64,000 bases of DNA from Ferruginibacter sp. HRS2-29. Its GTDB lineage: Bacteria; Bacteroidota; Bacteroidia; Chitinophagales; Chitinophagaceae. Positions 33,872 through 41,796 of the stretch are shown in pieces (position 1 is the first letter of the stretch; each line of letters starts with the position of its first letter). Where the stretch lies: the NCBI RefSeq assembly GCF_024343615.1, contig NZ_RJUB01000159.1, forward strand, positions 1 to 64,000. The letters are read 5' to 3'. The position numbers and the translations under genes are program-made. The notes under the pieces were generated by a model. The model had not been told where the DNA came from, made no database searches, and was given only the letters and a program-made list of their open reading frames with translations.

Positions 33872-35044
33872 ATGCAATCATTTACTCAAAAGAGCCGTAT
33901 CATAGTTACCTGCAGCAACCGTTTGTCGCCTTATTTACAACAGGATGCAGAAGGGCTGGGGTTTAAACCTGTGCGTGTATTCAAGACCGGTGTGGAACTG
34001 GAAGGGAGCCTGGAAGATTGTATCCGGCTGAACCTGAACCTGCGTTGCGCCAGCCAGGTATTGTATTCACTCAGGACTTTCAAAGCGTTTACCGCGAACG
34101 ACCTGTATAAAACGTTGGTAGAAATTGCCTGGGAAACCATCATTCCGGCAGATGGGTATTTTTCCATCAGCAGTAATGTGAGCAATGAAACCATCACCAA
34201 TAATCTTTTTGCAAATGTAAAAGTGAAAGATGCCATTGCGGACAGGTTCAGGGAAAAGACAGGAGCGAGGCCGGATTCGGGCCCGGAACTGAATGGTGCT
34301 GTAATACATCTTTACTGGAAAGATGAAGAAGCGGAAATATTTCTGGATACATCCGGCGAAACGCTTTCCAAGCACGGCTACAGGAAAATTCCCGGGAAGG
34401 CACCGATGCTGGAATCTTTGGCGGCAGCCACCATACTTGCTACCCGGTGGGACAGGAAAAGCCCTTTTGTAAACCCGATGTGCGGTTCGGGTACAGTGGC
34501 CATTGAAGCCGCGATGATCGCCACAGACCGGAGGCCGGGCCTGTACCGCAGCAATTATTCCTTCATGCACATCCAGGGGTATGATGAAACATTTTATGAA
34601 AAAGAATTTTCGCTGCTGGAAAAAAAGGTGAAAGATGTACCGGGGTTGCAGATCATCGCCAGTGATATCAGTGAGGATGCGATCAATGTTTCTGCCATCA
34701 ATGCAGGCATCGCCGGTGTGGAAGAGATGATGACTTTCAAAGTGTGTGATTTTGCAGAAACAGGCATTCCCGAAGGCAAGGAAGGAGTGGTTTATTTTAA
34801 TCCTGAATATGGCGACAGGCTGGGAGAGGAAGTAGAATTGCAGGGCACTTATAAAAGAATGGGTGATTTTTTGAAAAAGGAATGCAAAGGGTATACGGGA
34901 TATATTTTTACCGGGAATCTCGAATTGGGGAAAAAGATCGGGCTTAAGCCGAAACGCCGGATAGAATTTTATACGAGTAAGATAGATTGCCGCTTATTTG
35001 AGTATGAATTATACGCCGGCAGCCGTGAAGAGGGGAAAAGCTAA
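33872..35044 (+). CDS. THUMP-domain RNA N2-guanine methyltransferase, RlmL-like
   Basis: A SAM-dependent methyltransferase of 390 residues, probably making m2G in 23S rRNA (RlmL N-terminal-half type). It has an N-terminal ferredoxin-like/THUMP region (about 1-150) with LRCASQVLYSLRTFKA, then a Rossmann methyltransferase domain with SAM motif FVNPMCGSGTVAIEAAMIA (about 205-223), IIASDISEDAINVSAINA and a catalytic motif NPEYGDRLGEE. The last is an NPPY variant with Glu in place of the second Pro. It lacks the second methyltransferase half of E. coli RlmL. The start is fixed by the promoter just upstream. Confidence 0.88.
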   Translation: MQSFTQKSRIIVTCSNRLSPYLQQDAEGLGFKPVRVFKTGVELEGSLEDCIRLNLNLRCASQVLYSLRTFKAFTANDLYKTLVEIAWETIIPADGYFSISSNVSNETITNNLFANVKVKDAIADRFREKTGARPDSGPELNGAVIHLYWKDEEAEIFLDTSGETLSKHGYRKIPGKAPMLESLAAATILATRWDRKSPFVNPMCGSGTVAIEAAMIATDRRPGLYRSNYSFMHIQGYDETFYEKEFSLLEKKVKDVPGLQIIASDISEDAINVSAINAGIAGVEEMMTFKVCDFAETGIPEGKEGVVYFNPEYGDRLGEEVELQGTYKRMGDFLKKECKGYTGYIFTGNLELGKKIGLKPKRRIEFYTSKIDCRLFEYELYAGSREEGKS

Positions 35045-35184
35045 GGCGTTTGTTCATTATCTTCCACAGGTTGAGCAATAAATATCCACTGAAAAAATTT
35101 TATTTAATATTAAATAGTCACTCATTTTTATGTGGGCATAGTATTTGAAAATTAGTGTATGTATTAATCACTAAAACAAATGTT

Positions 35185-35817
35185 ATGTTACATACAAAAT
35201 CATTTTCAGTAAAATTATTCGGTGCCGCGTTGTTGTTGGGTGGCGTAATTGCTACAGGTTGTAATAACGATAAAAAAGAACCTTCCGTTACTTCGGTAAG
35301 TTCAATGGACACCGCTTCCATGAAAGTAGATTCATCCAACAGCATGGTGAGCGATGGTTCCACAGCCGCTGTAGTTCCTGCTACCACTGCTGATACAGCA
35401 GGTACGGCAAAACCAAACGCAGCCAAAAAAGGAATGAAAGGAAAAGCTACCATCACCATGCCTACAAAGGGTACTGGAAGTATGGAAGCGGATAATACCG
35501 GTGTATATTCCAATGTAGAATACCTGCCATCTTTCCCGGGAGGTAACAAAGGCCTGCAGAAATTTTTTGATGACAACCTGGAGTATCCGGCCGCAGCCAG
35601 CGATGATGGGGTGGAGGGTACTGTAAATGTGAGCTTTGTGGTTGACGAAAATGGTAAGCTTACATCACCACAGGTTGTGGGTGCGCCACTGGGGTATGGT
35701 ATCGAAAATGAGGCCATCAGGGTAGTGAATAAAATGCCTGTATGGAATCCGGGTAAATTGAAAGGCAGGAATGTGAAAACAAGATTTACACTGCCGGTAG
35801 TGTTTCAATTATACTAG
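35185..35817 (+). CDS. Lipoprotein with TonB C-terminal domain
   Basis: 210 residues. A lipoprotein signal (MLHTKSFSVKLFGAALLLGG, then VIATGC with lipobox Cys near residue 27) replaces the usual TonB N-terminal membrane anchor. A Ser/Thr/Ala-rich spacer follows (about 30-105). The TonB C-terminal fold (about 115-210) has the signature YPAAASDDGVEGTVNVSFVV then DENGKLTSPQVV and the ending RFTLPVVFQLY. Because a lipoprotein cannot use ExbBD energy in the classical way, it may be a periplasmic or outer-membrane TonB-domain protein. ATG 35185 is preferred over 35155 because it starts the signal peptide. Confidence 0.82.
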   Translation: MLHTKSFSVKLFGAALLLGGVIATGCNNDKKEPSVTSVSSMDTASMKVDSSNSMVSDGSTAAVVPATTADTAGTAKPNAAKKGMKGKATITMPTKGTGSMEADNTGVYSNVEYLPSFPGGNKGLQKFFDDNLEYPAAASDDGVEGTVNVSFVVDENGKLTSPQVVGAPLGYGIENEAIRVVNKMPVWNPGKLKGRNVKTRFTLPVVFQLY

Positions 35818-35871
35818 TCCCGTTAGGGAATAAAATATCCACAAAAATTTTCTCCTATGGAGAATACACAG

Positions 35872-35912
35872 AATGTCGCAGATGATTTTTTTTTCTGCGG
35901 CATTTTGTTTTT
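35872..35912 (+). terminator. Intrinsic terminator after the TonB-domain gene
   Basis: Stem AATGTCGCAG (35872-35881) and CTGCGGCATT (35895-35904) with one wobble, followed by T-rich sequence. Beyond it (35926-36070) no gene is supported. Confidence 0.8.
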
Positions 35913-36070
35913 TTGTCAATACCAAATACCGCTATGCCCCCGGCGTGATGGACCGTCTGGCAGCGATAGCCGCAGATGAATCAGTGAAAACATTATTGTA
36001 GTTGGCTGCATCATAGATGAGGTTGCAGTCATTTTCTCTCTTAAAAGGAGATCCACCTGGTAACCAGGAA

Positions 36071-36598
36071 TTAGCGCAGTGGAAGTCGCATCATCAGGTC
36101 TGTCTGCACATCATTGCCCAATCTGAAAAAATGTTTATCAAAAACTACAAATCCGTTCTTGGTGTAAAATGCGATCGCACGGGCATTTTCTTCCCATACG
36201 GCCAGCCATATGTAAGCGGCCTTTCGTTCATACGCTACCGTTAGTGCCTTTTCGAATATTAATTTCCCGAGGCTTTTTCCGTGATATTCTTTCAGGGCAT
36301 AGATCCTTTCAATCTCCATTCCATCCTTGTCCCGCAATTCTGTCTGGGCTGTGTTGAAATTGAGTTTAAGATATCCTGCTACATTGCCTGAATCATCTTT
36401 GGCAAGAAAAAAAGCCGAGTCCGGGTTGCAGGCTTCCGAAGTCAATTTCTCCGGTGAAAGATTTTCTGCCACGTACAACTGCATATTTTCTTCGGTATTC
36501 ACATCCGCAAATGTTTCAGTGAAAGTACGGATGCTGATGGCTCTCAGTGCGTCGAAGTCAGCCATCCCGACAGGAATGACCTGTATGTTTTCAGTCAT
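36071..36598 (-). CDS. GNAT-family N-acetyltransferase
   Basis: 175 residues transferring acetyl from acetyl-CoA to an amine of unknown identity. The acetyl-CoA site is visible: GMEIERIYALKEYHGKSLGK, with the Gln/Arg-x-x-Gly-x-Gly/Ala loop in the variant form EYHGKSLGKLIFEKAL (about 105-120), then AYIWLAVWEENARAIAFYTKNGF, the usual C-terminal beta-bulge segment. The start is ATG 36598, 6 bp beyond the ThuA gene end, so the two genes are likely co-transcribed. Confidence 0.88.
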   Translation of the reverse strand: MTENIQVIPVGMADFDALRAISIRTFTETFADVNTEENMQLYVAENLSPEKLTSEACNPDSAFFLAKDDSGNVAGYLKLNFNTAQTELRDKDGMEIERIYALKEYHGKSLGKLIFEKALTVAYERKAAYIWLAVWEENARAIAFYTKNGFVVFDKHFFRLGNDVQTDLMMRLPLR

Positions 36599-36603
36599 GA
36601 ACT

Positions 36604-37422
36604 TTATTTTTTTGATCCCAGCCACAAAAGGCTGTTCAATACAAGTTTGTCCTGTAGCGGGTTTCCAAAAGTGAATGACAATTCTTTGTCGCTGTTATGT
36701 TCGTAATCGATATCATTGTGCCCCATGTTGAAATAGATCATTTTATATTTCGTATTTGCCCATACAACGGGGTAATAGCCGCTATGCCAGATCTCGTGCG
36801 GCTTTGGGCCGGTTCCTAGCGGGAAGCTACTGCTGTCGATAGACACTAAAATTTTGATATCCGGGTTTTTACGGAGATCATTTTTCCAGCGGTACCATTC
36901 GTTGGGTGAAGACCTGAATGTTGTGGGGAAATTTCTGGTTACAGGATGTTTTTGTTCTACCCGCAATACGGCAGAAGTGGGCCTCCAGGTATTGCTCACA
37001 TATTCTCCCGAACCGAGAAAATCATTGTGGTACCAGGTCCAGTCCTGCAGTATACCTGATCCATTCATCGCGAATGCCGCAAAATGAAAGCCTATCCAGG
37101 CTCCGCCATTCTTCATATATTTTTCAAAAGCCGCCCGCCGGGCAGGAGATTCGGGCCTTGTGTCGAGGAAAATAACTACCTGGTATTTTTTCAGGAAGGT
37201 ATCGTTAAGGTTATTCCAGTCGCCGGTAGAATCATACTCAAAGTTATGCGTGGAAGCCATGGACGAAAACCATTTGTTGGCTTCGTGCAAAAAGCTGATA
37301 TGCGCCTGGTCGTTTTTGCCGGTGTAAAAGCCGATTGCCTTGAATTTTGGAGAAGTCTGCGCAACGGCGGAGAGAGAAAATATACTAAGCAGGATTAACA
37401 AAAAAGGGGAAATTCTTTTCAT
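36604..37422 (-). CDS. ThuA-domain secreted protein
   Basis: 272 residues with a signal peptide (MKRISPFLLILLSIFSLSAV, cleavage near AQT), then one ThuA (class I glutamine amidotransferase-like, trehalose-utilisation) domain. It has IGFYTGKNDQAHISFLHEA, VVIFLDTRPESPARRAAFEKY, GGAWIGFHFAAF and the C-terminal NMGHNDIDYEHNSD. The amidotransferase Cys is not evident. Members of this family are often fused to or near glycoside or cytochrome domains, and their reaction is unproven. ATG 37422 starts the signal peptide; the open frame continues upstream only through repeat DNA. Confidence 0.87.
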   Translation of the reverse strand: MKRISPFLLILLSIFSLSAVAQTSPKFKAIGFYTGKNDQAHISFLHEANKWFSSMASTHNFEYDSTGDWNNLNDTFLKKYQVVIFLDTRPESPARRAAFEKYMKNGGAWIGFHFAAFAMNGSGILQDWTWYHNDFLGSGEYVSNTWRPTSAVLRVEQKHPVTRNFPTTFRSSPNEWYRWKNDLRKNPDIKILVSIDSSSFPLGTGPKPHEIWHSGYYPVVWANTKYKMIYFNMGHNDIDYEHNSDKELSFTFGNPLQDKLVLNSLLWLGSKK

Positions 37423-37432
37423 TTGGCTTGTA

Positions 37433-37460
37433 GTGAATGGTGAATAGTGAATGGTCAAAC
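37433..37460. repeat. GTGAATR heptamer array upstream of ThuA
   Basis: Units GTGAATG, GTGAATA, GTGAATG and GTCAAAC in register, 10 bp upstream of ATG 37422. It is nearly the same set as at 1330-1357. Confidence 0.85.
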
Positions 37461-37559
37461 CTTCGGTACGTTGTGCTACGGATGAAATATGCAAGGTTCG
37501 CCAGCCTGAATATTTATCTGGATATAAATATAATCTTAATAAACTTACCTCAAAAGAAA

Positions 37560-37580
37560 GGCCCTGCAATTTACAGGGCC
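37560..37580 (-). terminator. Intrinsic terminator of the NADP isocitrate dehydrogenase gene
   Basis: Stem GGCCCTG (37560-37566) and CAGGGCC (37574-37580) with a 7-base loop. In the minus direction a T-rich run (CTTTCTTTTG) follows. Confidence 0.82.
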
Positions 37581-37583
37581 TTC

Positions 37584-37618
37584 ATTATCCATTATGAATT
37601 ATTCATTATCAATTGATC
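37584..37618. repeat. ATTATCC/ATTATGA heptamers overlapping the icd stop codon
   Basis: Five units (ATTATCC, ATTATGA, ATTATTC, ATTATCA, ATTGATC); the last one includes part of the stop codon at 37617-37619. Confidence 0.85.
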
Positions 37619-38846
37619 AGTTCATCTTCTTTTTGAGGTTCTCATCAATGGCATCCAGGAACTCTTCGGTGTACAGGTAATGTTCGCCGTGGTTCACTTT
37701 ATTGCCGTGGATACAAACCGCCAGATCTTTTGTCATCTTACCGCTTTCAACCGTTTCGATACAAACCGATTCGAGGTCGTTACAGAATTTGATCAGCGCT
37801 TCGTTGTTGTCCAGTTTACCACGGAAAGCAAGCCCTCTTGTCCATGCGAAGATAGAAGCGATCGGGTTGGTGCTGGTTGGTTTGCCGGCCTGGTGATCGC
37901 GGTAGTGGCGTGTTACCGTACCATGAGCAGCTTCCGCTTCCATGGTAGACCCGTCGGGAGTAACCAATACGGAGGTCATGAGGCCCAAAGAGCCAAAACC
38001 TTGTGCCACCGTATCGCTCTGCACGTCACCATCGTAGTTTTTACAAGCCCATACAAAATTACCGTTCCATTTCAATGCGCTCGCCACCATGTCATCGATC
38101 AGTCGGTGTTCGTAAGTGATGCCTGCAGCTGCGTATTCGGCTTTAAATTCATTTTCATATACTTCTTCGAAGATGTCTTTGAAACGGCCATCGTATTTTT
38201 TAAGGATGGTGTTTTTTGTAGAAAGGTACAAGGGCCATTTTTTGCTCAGGGCCATATTGAAACAGCTTCTTGCAAAACCATAAATACTTTCATCGGTGTT
38301 GTACATGGTCATTGCCACACCATCACCTTTATAATTGTATACTTCAAATACCTGCGCTTCGCCGCCATCTTCAGGGGTGAAGGTCATAGTGAGCTTGCCT
38401 TTACCTTTTATAACGGTATCGGTTGCACGATATTGGTCGCCGAATGCGTGACGGCCAACGATGATCGGGGCAGTCCAGTTGGTAACCAGCCTTGGTACGT
38501 TCTGCATCACGATCGGTTCGCGGAAAACGGTGCCATCGAGGATGTTGCGGATCGTTCCGTTAGGGGATTTCCACATTTGTTTCAGGTTGAATTCTTTTAC
38601 ACGTGCCTCATCAGGAGTAATGGTGGCGCATTTGATACCCACACCACAAGCCTTGATGGCATTGGCCGCATCGATGGTTACCTGGTCGTTTGTTTCGTCG
38701 CGGTATTCCATTCCAAGATCGAAATATTGAATGGGAACTTCCACATAGGGAAGGATCAGTTTGTCTTTAATGAATTTCCAGATGATCCTTGTCATCTCAT
38801 CTCCATCCAGTTCTACTACCGGATTTGCTACTTGAATTTTACTCAT
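37617..38846 (-). CDS. icd: NADP-dependent isocitrate dehydrogenase, eukaryote-like type
   Basis: Oxidative decarboxylation of isocitrate to 2-oxoglutarate. 409 residues of the type II homodimeric IDH subfamily shared with eukaryotic IDH1/2. It has [40 protein letters not shown] with the substrate Ser, [20 protein letters not shown], the catalytic Lys/Asp region [20 protein letters not shown] and [20 protein letters not shown]. The start is ATG 38846. It lies on the same strand as a second, E. coli-type IDH (39635-40945), with a small damaged toxin module between the two. Confidence 0.95.
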   Translation of the reverse strand: MSKIQVANPVVELDGDEMTRIIWKFIKDKLILPYVEVPIQYFDLGMEYRDETNDQVTIDAANAIKACGVGIKCATITPDEARVKEFNLKQMWKSPNGTIRNILDGTVFREPIVMQNVPRLVTNWTAPIIVGRHAFGDQYRATDTVIKGKGKLTMTFTPEDGGEAQVFEVYNYKGDGVAMTMYNTDESIYGFARSCFNMALSKKWPLYLSTKNTILKKYDGRFKDIFEEVYENEFKAEYAAAGITYEHRLIDDMVASALKWNGNFVWACKNYDGDVQSDTVAQGFGSLGLMTSVLVTPDGSTMEAEAAHGTVTRHYRDHQAGKPTSTNPIASIFAWTRGLAFRGKLDNNEALIKFCNDLESVCIETVESGKMTKDLAVCIHGNKVNHGEHYLYTEEFLDAIDENLKKKMN

Positions 38847-38866
38847 ATTGCTTTGTTGGTTTTGTA

Positions 38867-39040
38867 TTATTTTTTCAATTTAATATCTCTCGCTTTTACA
38901 GTTACAATCTTTCCATTTCTTGAAAAAGCCAGTACTTCATTTTTATAACGTTTTTCTTTAACGAGTTTTTTGAAAGAAAGATCTAATCCCACTTTCAATG
39001 CTTCTGAAAAACTGAGGCTCTCAATATTAATCTTTTTCAT
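38867..39040 (-). CDS. Small ORF, candidate antitoxin paired with the zeta-toxin gene
   Basis: 57 residues, starting [20 protein letters not shown] and ending in a basic tail (KARDIKLKK). The ATG at 39040 overlaps the end of the zeta-toxin gene by 14 bp, typical of coupled toxin-antitoxin genes. No family is recognised. It is basic and probably single-domain, possibly DNA- or toxin-binding. It lies only 20 bp upstream of the isocitrate dehydrogenase start, so all may share a transcript. Confidence 0.6.
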   Translation of the reverse strand: MKKINIESLSFSEALKVGLDLSFKKLVKEKRYKNEVLAFSRNGKIVTVKARDIKLKK

Positions 39041-39602
39041 GAGCAATTTTAGTTATGATGTTCCATTCATCTTCGCGGAAAATAATATTTATTTCCGGGT
39101 CGTATTTTTCGGAGATAAAAAAAAACTTGTCCGAATTATTCATAACTATCCAACTGTCGCAAATGGGTATAAAAATATTTATAAGATTTTTTATTCCGCT
39201 TTTATACCTTCTTTGAATGACATCCTTAGGAATATGATGCCCTCCTTTTTCAACACGTAATTGGACCCTGTCGATTGCCAAATCTACGGAATTTAGCCAA
39301 AAGAATAGTAATGTTACCTCATAACCAACATTTTGCGCTTCTTGAATTAACGACCGATAAGAACGTGTGGCAAGCGTAGTTTCAATTGCGAAATTTTCTT
39401 TTAATGCTATCAATTCGTCAATTCTTTTAAGCATGATCCTGCCTGCCTGTACAGCAACCTTCTCCGGCTGAAACGGAGATAATCCACGTGCAATCTCATC
39501 AGCGTTTACAAACTCTTTGCAATTCAGTTTTTCGGGTAATACATTGTAAGACGCAGTCGTTTTACCTGCGCCATTTGTCCTCAAAACCCCGGAGGTTTTC
39601 AA
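39027..39602 (-). pseudogene. Zeta-toxin family kinase with damaged N-terminus
   Basis: 191 residues of the zeta-toxin/UDP-GlcNAc-kinase-like family: TNGAGKTTASYNVLPEKL, CKEFVNADEIARGLSPFQPE, FAIETTLATRSYRSLI, VTLLFFWLNSVDLAIDRVQLR and HHIPKDVIQRRYKSGIKNL. Relatives begin with about ten residues ending in the P-loop start AGP. Here the frame instead begins with a TTG inside a 33-bp palindrome (39584-39616), and the P-loop Gly is replaced (LRTNGAGKTT instead of GPNGAGKTT). One extra C would restore GPNG, but that frame meets a stop just upstream. The gene is probably inactive or altered. A small partner ORF overlaps its end. Confidence 0.75.
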
Positions 39603-39616
39603 AACCTCCGGGGTTT
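39584..39616. repeat. 33-bp palindrome (copy 2 of 4) forming the 5' end of the zeta-toxin gene
   Basis: Arms AAACCCCGGAGGTTTT (39584-39599) and AAAACCTCCGGGGTTT (39601-39616) are perfectly paired around one base. It lies 18 bp after the stop codon of the E. coli-type IDH gene. Confidence 0.95.
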
Positions 39617-39634
39617 AAAATCCGCAGCGGAAAA

Positions 39635-40945
39635 TTATAAACTCGAGCTCTTCTTCAACTGTATATCACTCGTCACCACGCCCATATTGGTAATGATCTC
39701 ATCGCCGAATTCGCTTGTCTTCAGCAAAGTGGCGCCTGTCATCAGGTTGTAGAAGTCGATGGTGACGGTCTTGCGCATGATGGTAGCCTGCAATGCAGTG
39801 GTGATGAGGTCGGCCGCTTCTTTCCAGCCGATGTATTCCAGCAGCATGCAACCGCTCAGTATCACCGAAGAGGGGTTCATGCTGTTGGTGCCGGCAAACT
39901 TAGGCGCTGTACCATGTGTAGCTTCAAATACGGCATAACCGGTTTTGTAATTGATGTTGGCGCCAGGCGCAATGCCTATTCCGCCTACTTCAGCAGCTAA
40001 TGCATCGGAAATATAATCGCCGTTAAGATTGAGCGTAGCCACCACGGAAAAATCTTTCGGGGCAATCAATATCTGTTGTAAAAAATTATCCGCGATGATA
40101 TCTTTTACCAGCAATTTACCTTCGCTGAGGGCTTTGCGCTGCACTTCATTGGCATGCGCTTCGCCGTGTTCTTTTTTCAGTTCATCCCATTCGTCCCACG
40201 TAAATGTTTTGTCGCCAAATTCCTGCCTGGCCACTTCATACCCCCAGTTCCTGAAATATCCTTCGGTATACTTCATGATATTCCCTTTGTGAACAAGGCT
40301 CACAGATGGCAGGTTGTTTTCAAGCGCATGGAGGATAGCCGCACGTACAAGGCGTTTGGTGCCTTCCTGCGAAACAGGTTTTACACCATAACTAGAATCT
40401 CCTGGGAAACGTACATTTTTCACGCCCATTTCTTCCAGCAGGAATTTCTCGAATTTCTGTGCTTCCGCAGAACCCGCTTTCCATTCGATACCGGCATAGA
40501 TATCTTCCGTATTTTCCCTGAAGATTACCATATCCACATGTTCGGGATGCACTACGGGAGAAGGCACGCCTTTGAACCATTTCACGGGGCGAACACAGGC
40601 ATAGAGGTCAAGATCCTGGCGCAGGGCAACATTCAATGAACGGATACCGCCGCCTGTAGGGGTGGTAAGCGGGCCTTTGATGGAAACGATATAATCTTTC
40701 GCCATCTGCAAAGTTTCAGCAGGCAGCCATTCTCCGGTTTTGTTGAAGGCTTTTTCCCCGGCCAGCATTTCTTTCCACTCAATTTTCTTAGAGCCGCCGT
40801 AAGCTCTTTCAACTGCCGTATCAAAAACCTTTTCCGCCACTTTCCAGATTTCGGGGCCGATGCCGTCCCCTTCAATAAAAGGGATGGTCGGGTTGTCGGG
40901 AACAACCAGTTTGCCATCCGTGCCCATGGTGATCTTTTCTGCCAT
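39635..40945 (-). CDS. icd: NADP-dependent isocitrate dehydrogenase, E. coli type
   Basis: Second isocitrate dehydrogenase, 436 residues, of the bacterial type I subfamily. It has [40 protein letters not shown] with the regulatory/substrate Ser, [46 protein letters not shown] and [23 protein letters not shown] 40945 ([12 protein letters not shown]) is chosen; a TTG eight codons upstream lies within the -7 element. It is not a close homologue of the eukaryote-like IDH at 37617-38846, so the cell carries two non-orthologous enzymes for one step. Confidence 0.95.
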   Translation of the reverse strand: MAEKITMGTDGKLVVPDNPTIPFIEGDGIGPEIWKVAEKVFDTAVERAYGGSKKIEWKEMLAGEKAFNKTGEWLPAETLQMAKDYIVSIKGPLTTPTGGGIRSLNVALRQDLDLYACVRPVKWFKGVPSPVVHPEHVDMVIFRENTEDIYAGIEWKAGSAEAQKFEKFLLEEMGVKNVRFPGDSSYGVKPVSQEGTKRLVRAAILHALENNLPSVSLVHKGNIMKYTEGYFRNWGYEVARQEFGDKTFTWDEWDELKKEHGEAHANEVQRKALSEGKLLVKDIIADNFLQQILIAPKDFSVVATLNLNGDYISDALAAEVGGIGIAPGANINYKTGYAVFEATHGTAPKFAGTNSMNPSSVILSGCMLLEYIGWKEAADLITTALQATIMRKTVTIDFYNLMTGATLLKTSEFGDEIITNMGVVTSDIQLKKSSSL

Positions 40946-40966
40946 AATGATTTTCTTTTTGTGGTG

Positions 40967-40974
40967 CAAATTTA
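40967..40974 (-). promoter_or_regulatory. -7 element TAAATTTG of the E. coli-type icd
   Basis: Exact TAnnTTTG match 21 bp before ATG 40945. Confidence 0.55.
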
Positions 40975-41029
40975 AGCTAAAGCGGTGGAAAAGAGATGGC
41001 TGGTTTGTAATAGTAACTCAAGTATGGCC

Positions 41030-41072
41030 TATAGAACAAAAGGCTCCCTTTTGAGGAGCCTTTTGTTCTATA
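41030..41072 (-). terminator. Strong terminator with 18-bp perfect stem
   Basis: Arms TATAGAACAAAAGGCTCC (41030-41047) and GGAGCCTTTTGTTCTATA (41055-41072), 7-base loop. It lies downstream of the acetyltransferase gene (minus strand) and before the icd promoter. Bases 41073-41191 hold nothing else recognised. Confidence 0.88.
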
Positions 41073-41191
41073 GTATGAATCTTATCCTGAAGTTACAGGT
41101 AAAAGTAAATTTGGCACTTTGCTGTGCGTTCCGGCTGAGCGTTAGGGGCCTCTTTCGTATAGTGTGGTAGTAAGATGGCCCAAAAGCAATT

Positions 41192-41662
41192 TTAGAAATT
41201 TATGCTGCAGTTCAGCCATCCCGCATCAATATCTGCTTTATATCTTTTGTAAAAAGCAATGGCCGGCTCATTCCATTCCAGTACCTGCCATACCATGCCG
41301 CTGAAATGATGTTCGCGGGCGTGATCGATGAGTTTATCCATCAGCAATTTGCCGATGCCTTTGCCCCGCATGCATTCTGTTACCAGCAGGTCTTCCAGGT
41401 AAAGCCGTTGCCCTTTCCAGGTGCTGTAACGGGTATAATATAATGCGAAGCCGATCACTTCGAGGCCATTATCTTCCGACAATGAAGCTGTTTCGGCTAC
41501 ATATGCTGCCCATACAGGGTTTGGGCCAAAACCACTTTCTACAAAATGATCGTAATCTACCGTTACCTGCTCCGGAGCTTTTTCGTACAATGCCAGTTCG
41601 TGAATGAGCTGCATCATTTTTTTACAATCCGATTTTATCGCCGGGCGAATATTAACTGTCAT
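41192..41662 (-). CDS. GNAT N-acetyltransferase, diamine/spermidine acetyltransferase-like
   Basis: 156 residues resembling SSAT-type acetyltransferases: IRPAIKSDCKKMMQLIHELA, LYEKAPEQV, GFALYYTRYSTWKGQRLYLE with DLLV, the acetyl-CoA loop RGKGIGKLLMDKL, and the terminal WQVLEWNEPAIAFYKRYKAD. It probably acetylates a polyamine or thialysine-like amine; substrate unproven. The start is ATG 41662, four bases from a six-unit GAAGGTT array. A TACTTTCG -7-like element lies upstream near 41737-41744. Confidence 0.88.
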   Translation of the reverse strand: MTVNIRPAIKSDCKKMMQLIHELALYEKAPEQVTVDYDHFVESGFGPNPVWAAYVAETASLSEDNGLEVIGFALYYTRYSTWKGQRLYLEDLLVTECMRGKGIGKLLMDKLIDHAREHHFSGMVWQVLEWNEPAIAFYKRYKADIDAGWLNCSINF

Positions 41663-41665
41663 GGA

Positions 41666-41795
41666 GAAGGTTGAAGGTTGAAGGTTGAAGGTTGAAGGTT
41701 GAAGGTTTACTTAGGATTGAAAATCGTATGTAAATCGAAAGTACGTCAAACCGGAAAGATTTTCAACTTTCAACTTTGAACCTTCAACCTTCAAC
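41666..41795. repeat. Inverted GAAGGTT / AACCTTC heptamer arms
   Basis: Six exact GAAGGTT copies (41666-41707) face five TTTCAAC/CTTCAAC units (41761-41795) in inverse orientation across a 53-bp core. The arms fill the spacer from the acetyltransferase start to the 3' end of the lipoprotein gene. Confidence 0.95.
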
Positions 41796-41796
41796 T

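Noticed and set aside
35926-36015. Short open stretch (…YAPGVMDRLAAIAADESV…) after the TonB-domain gene
   Set aside because: Only about 28 codons before a stop, no good start and no recognised family; possibly a gene remnant but not supportable.
37680-38948. 422-codon open frame antisense to the NADP isocitrate dehydrogenase
   Set aside because: It mirrors the well-supported icd gene; its composition (Phe/His/Val-rich) is typical of antisense shadows and it has no recognisable domain.
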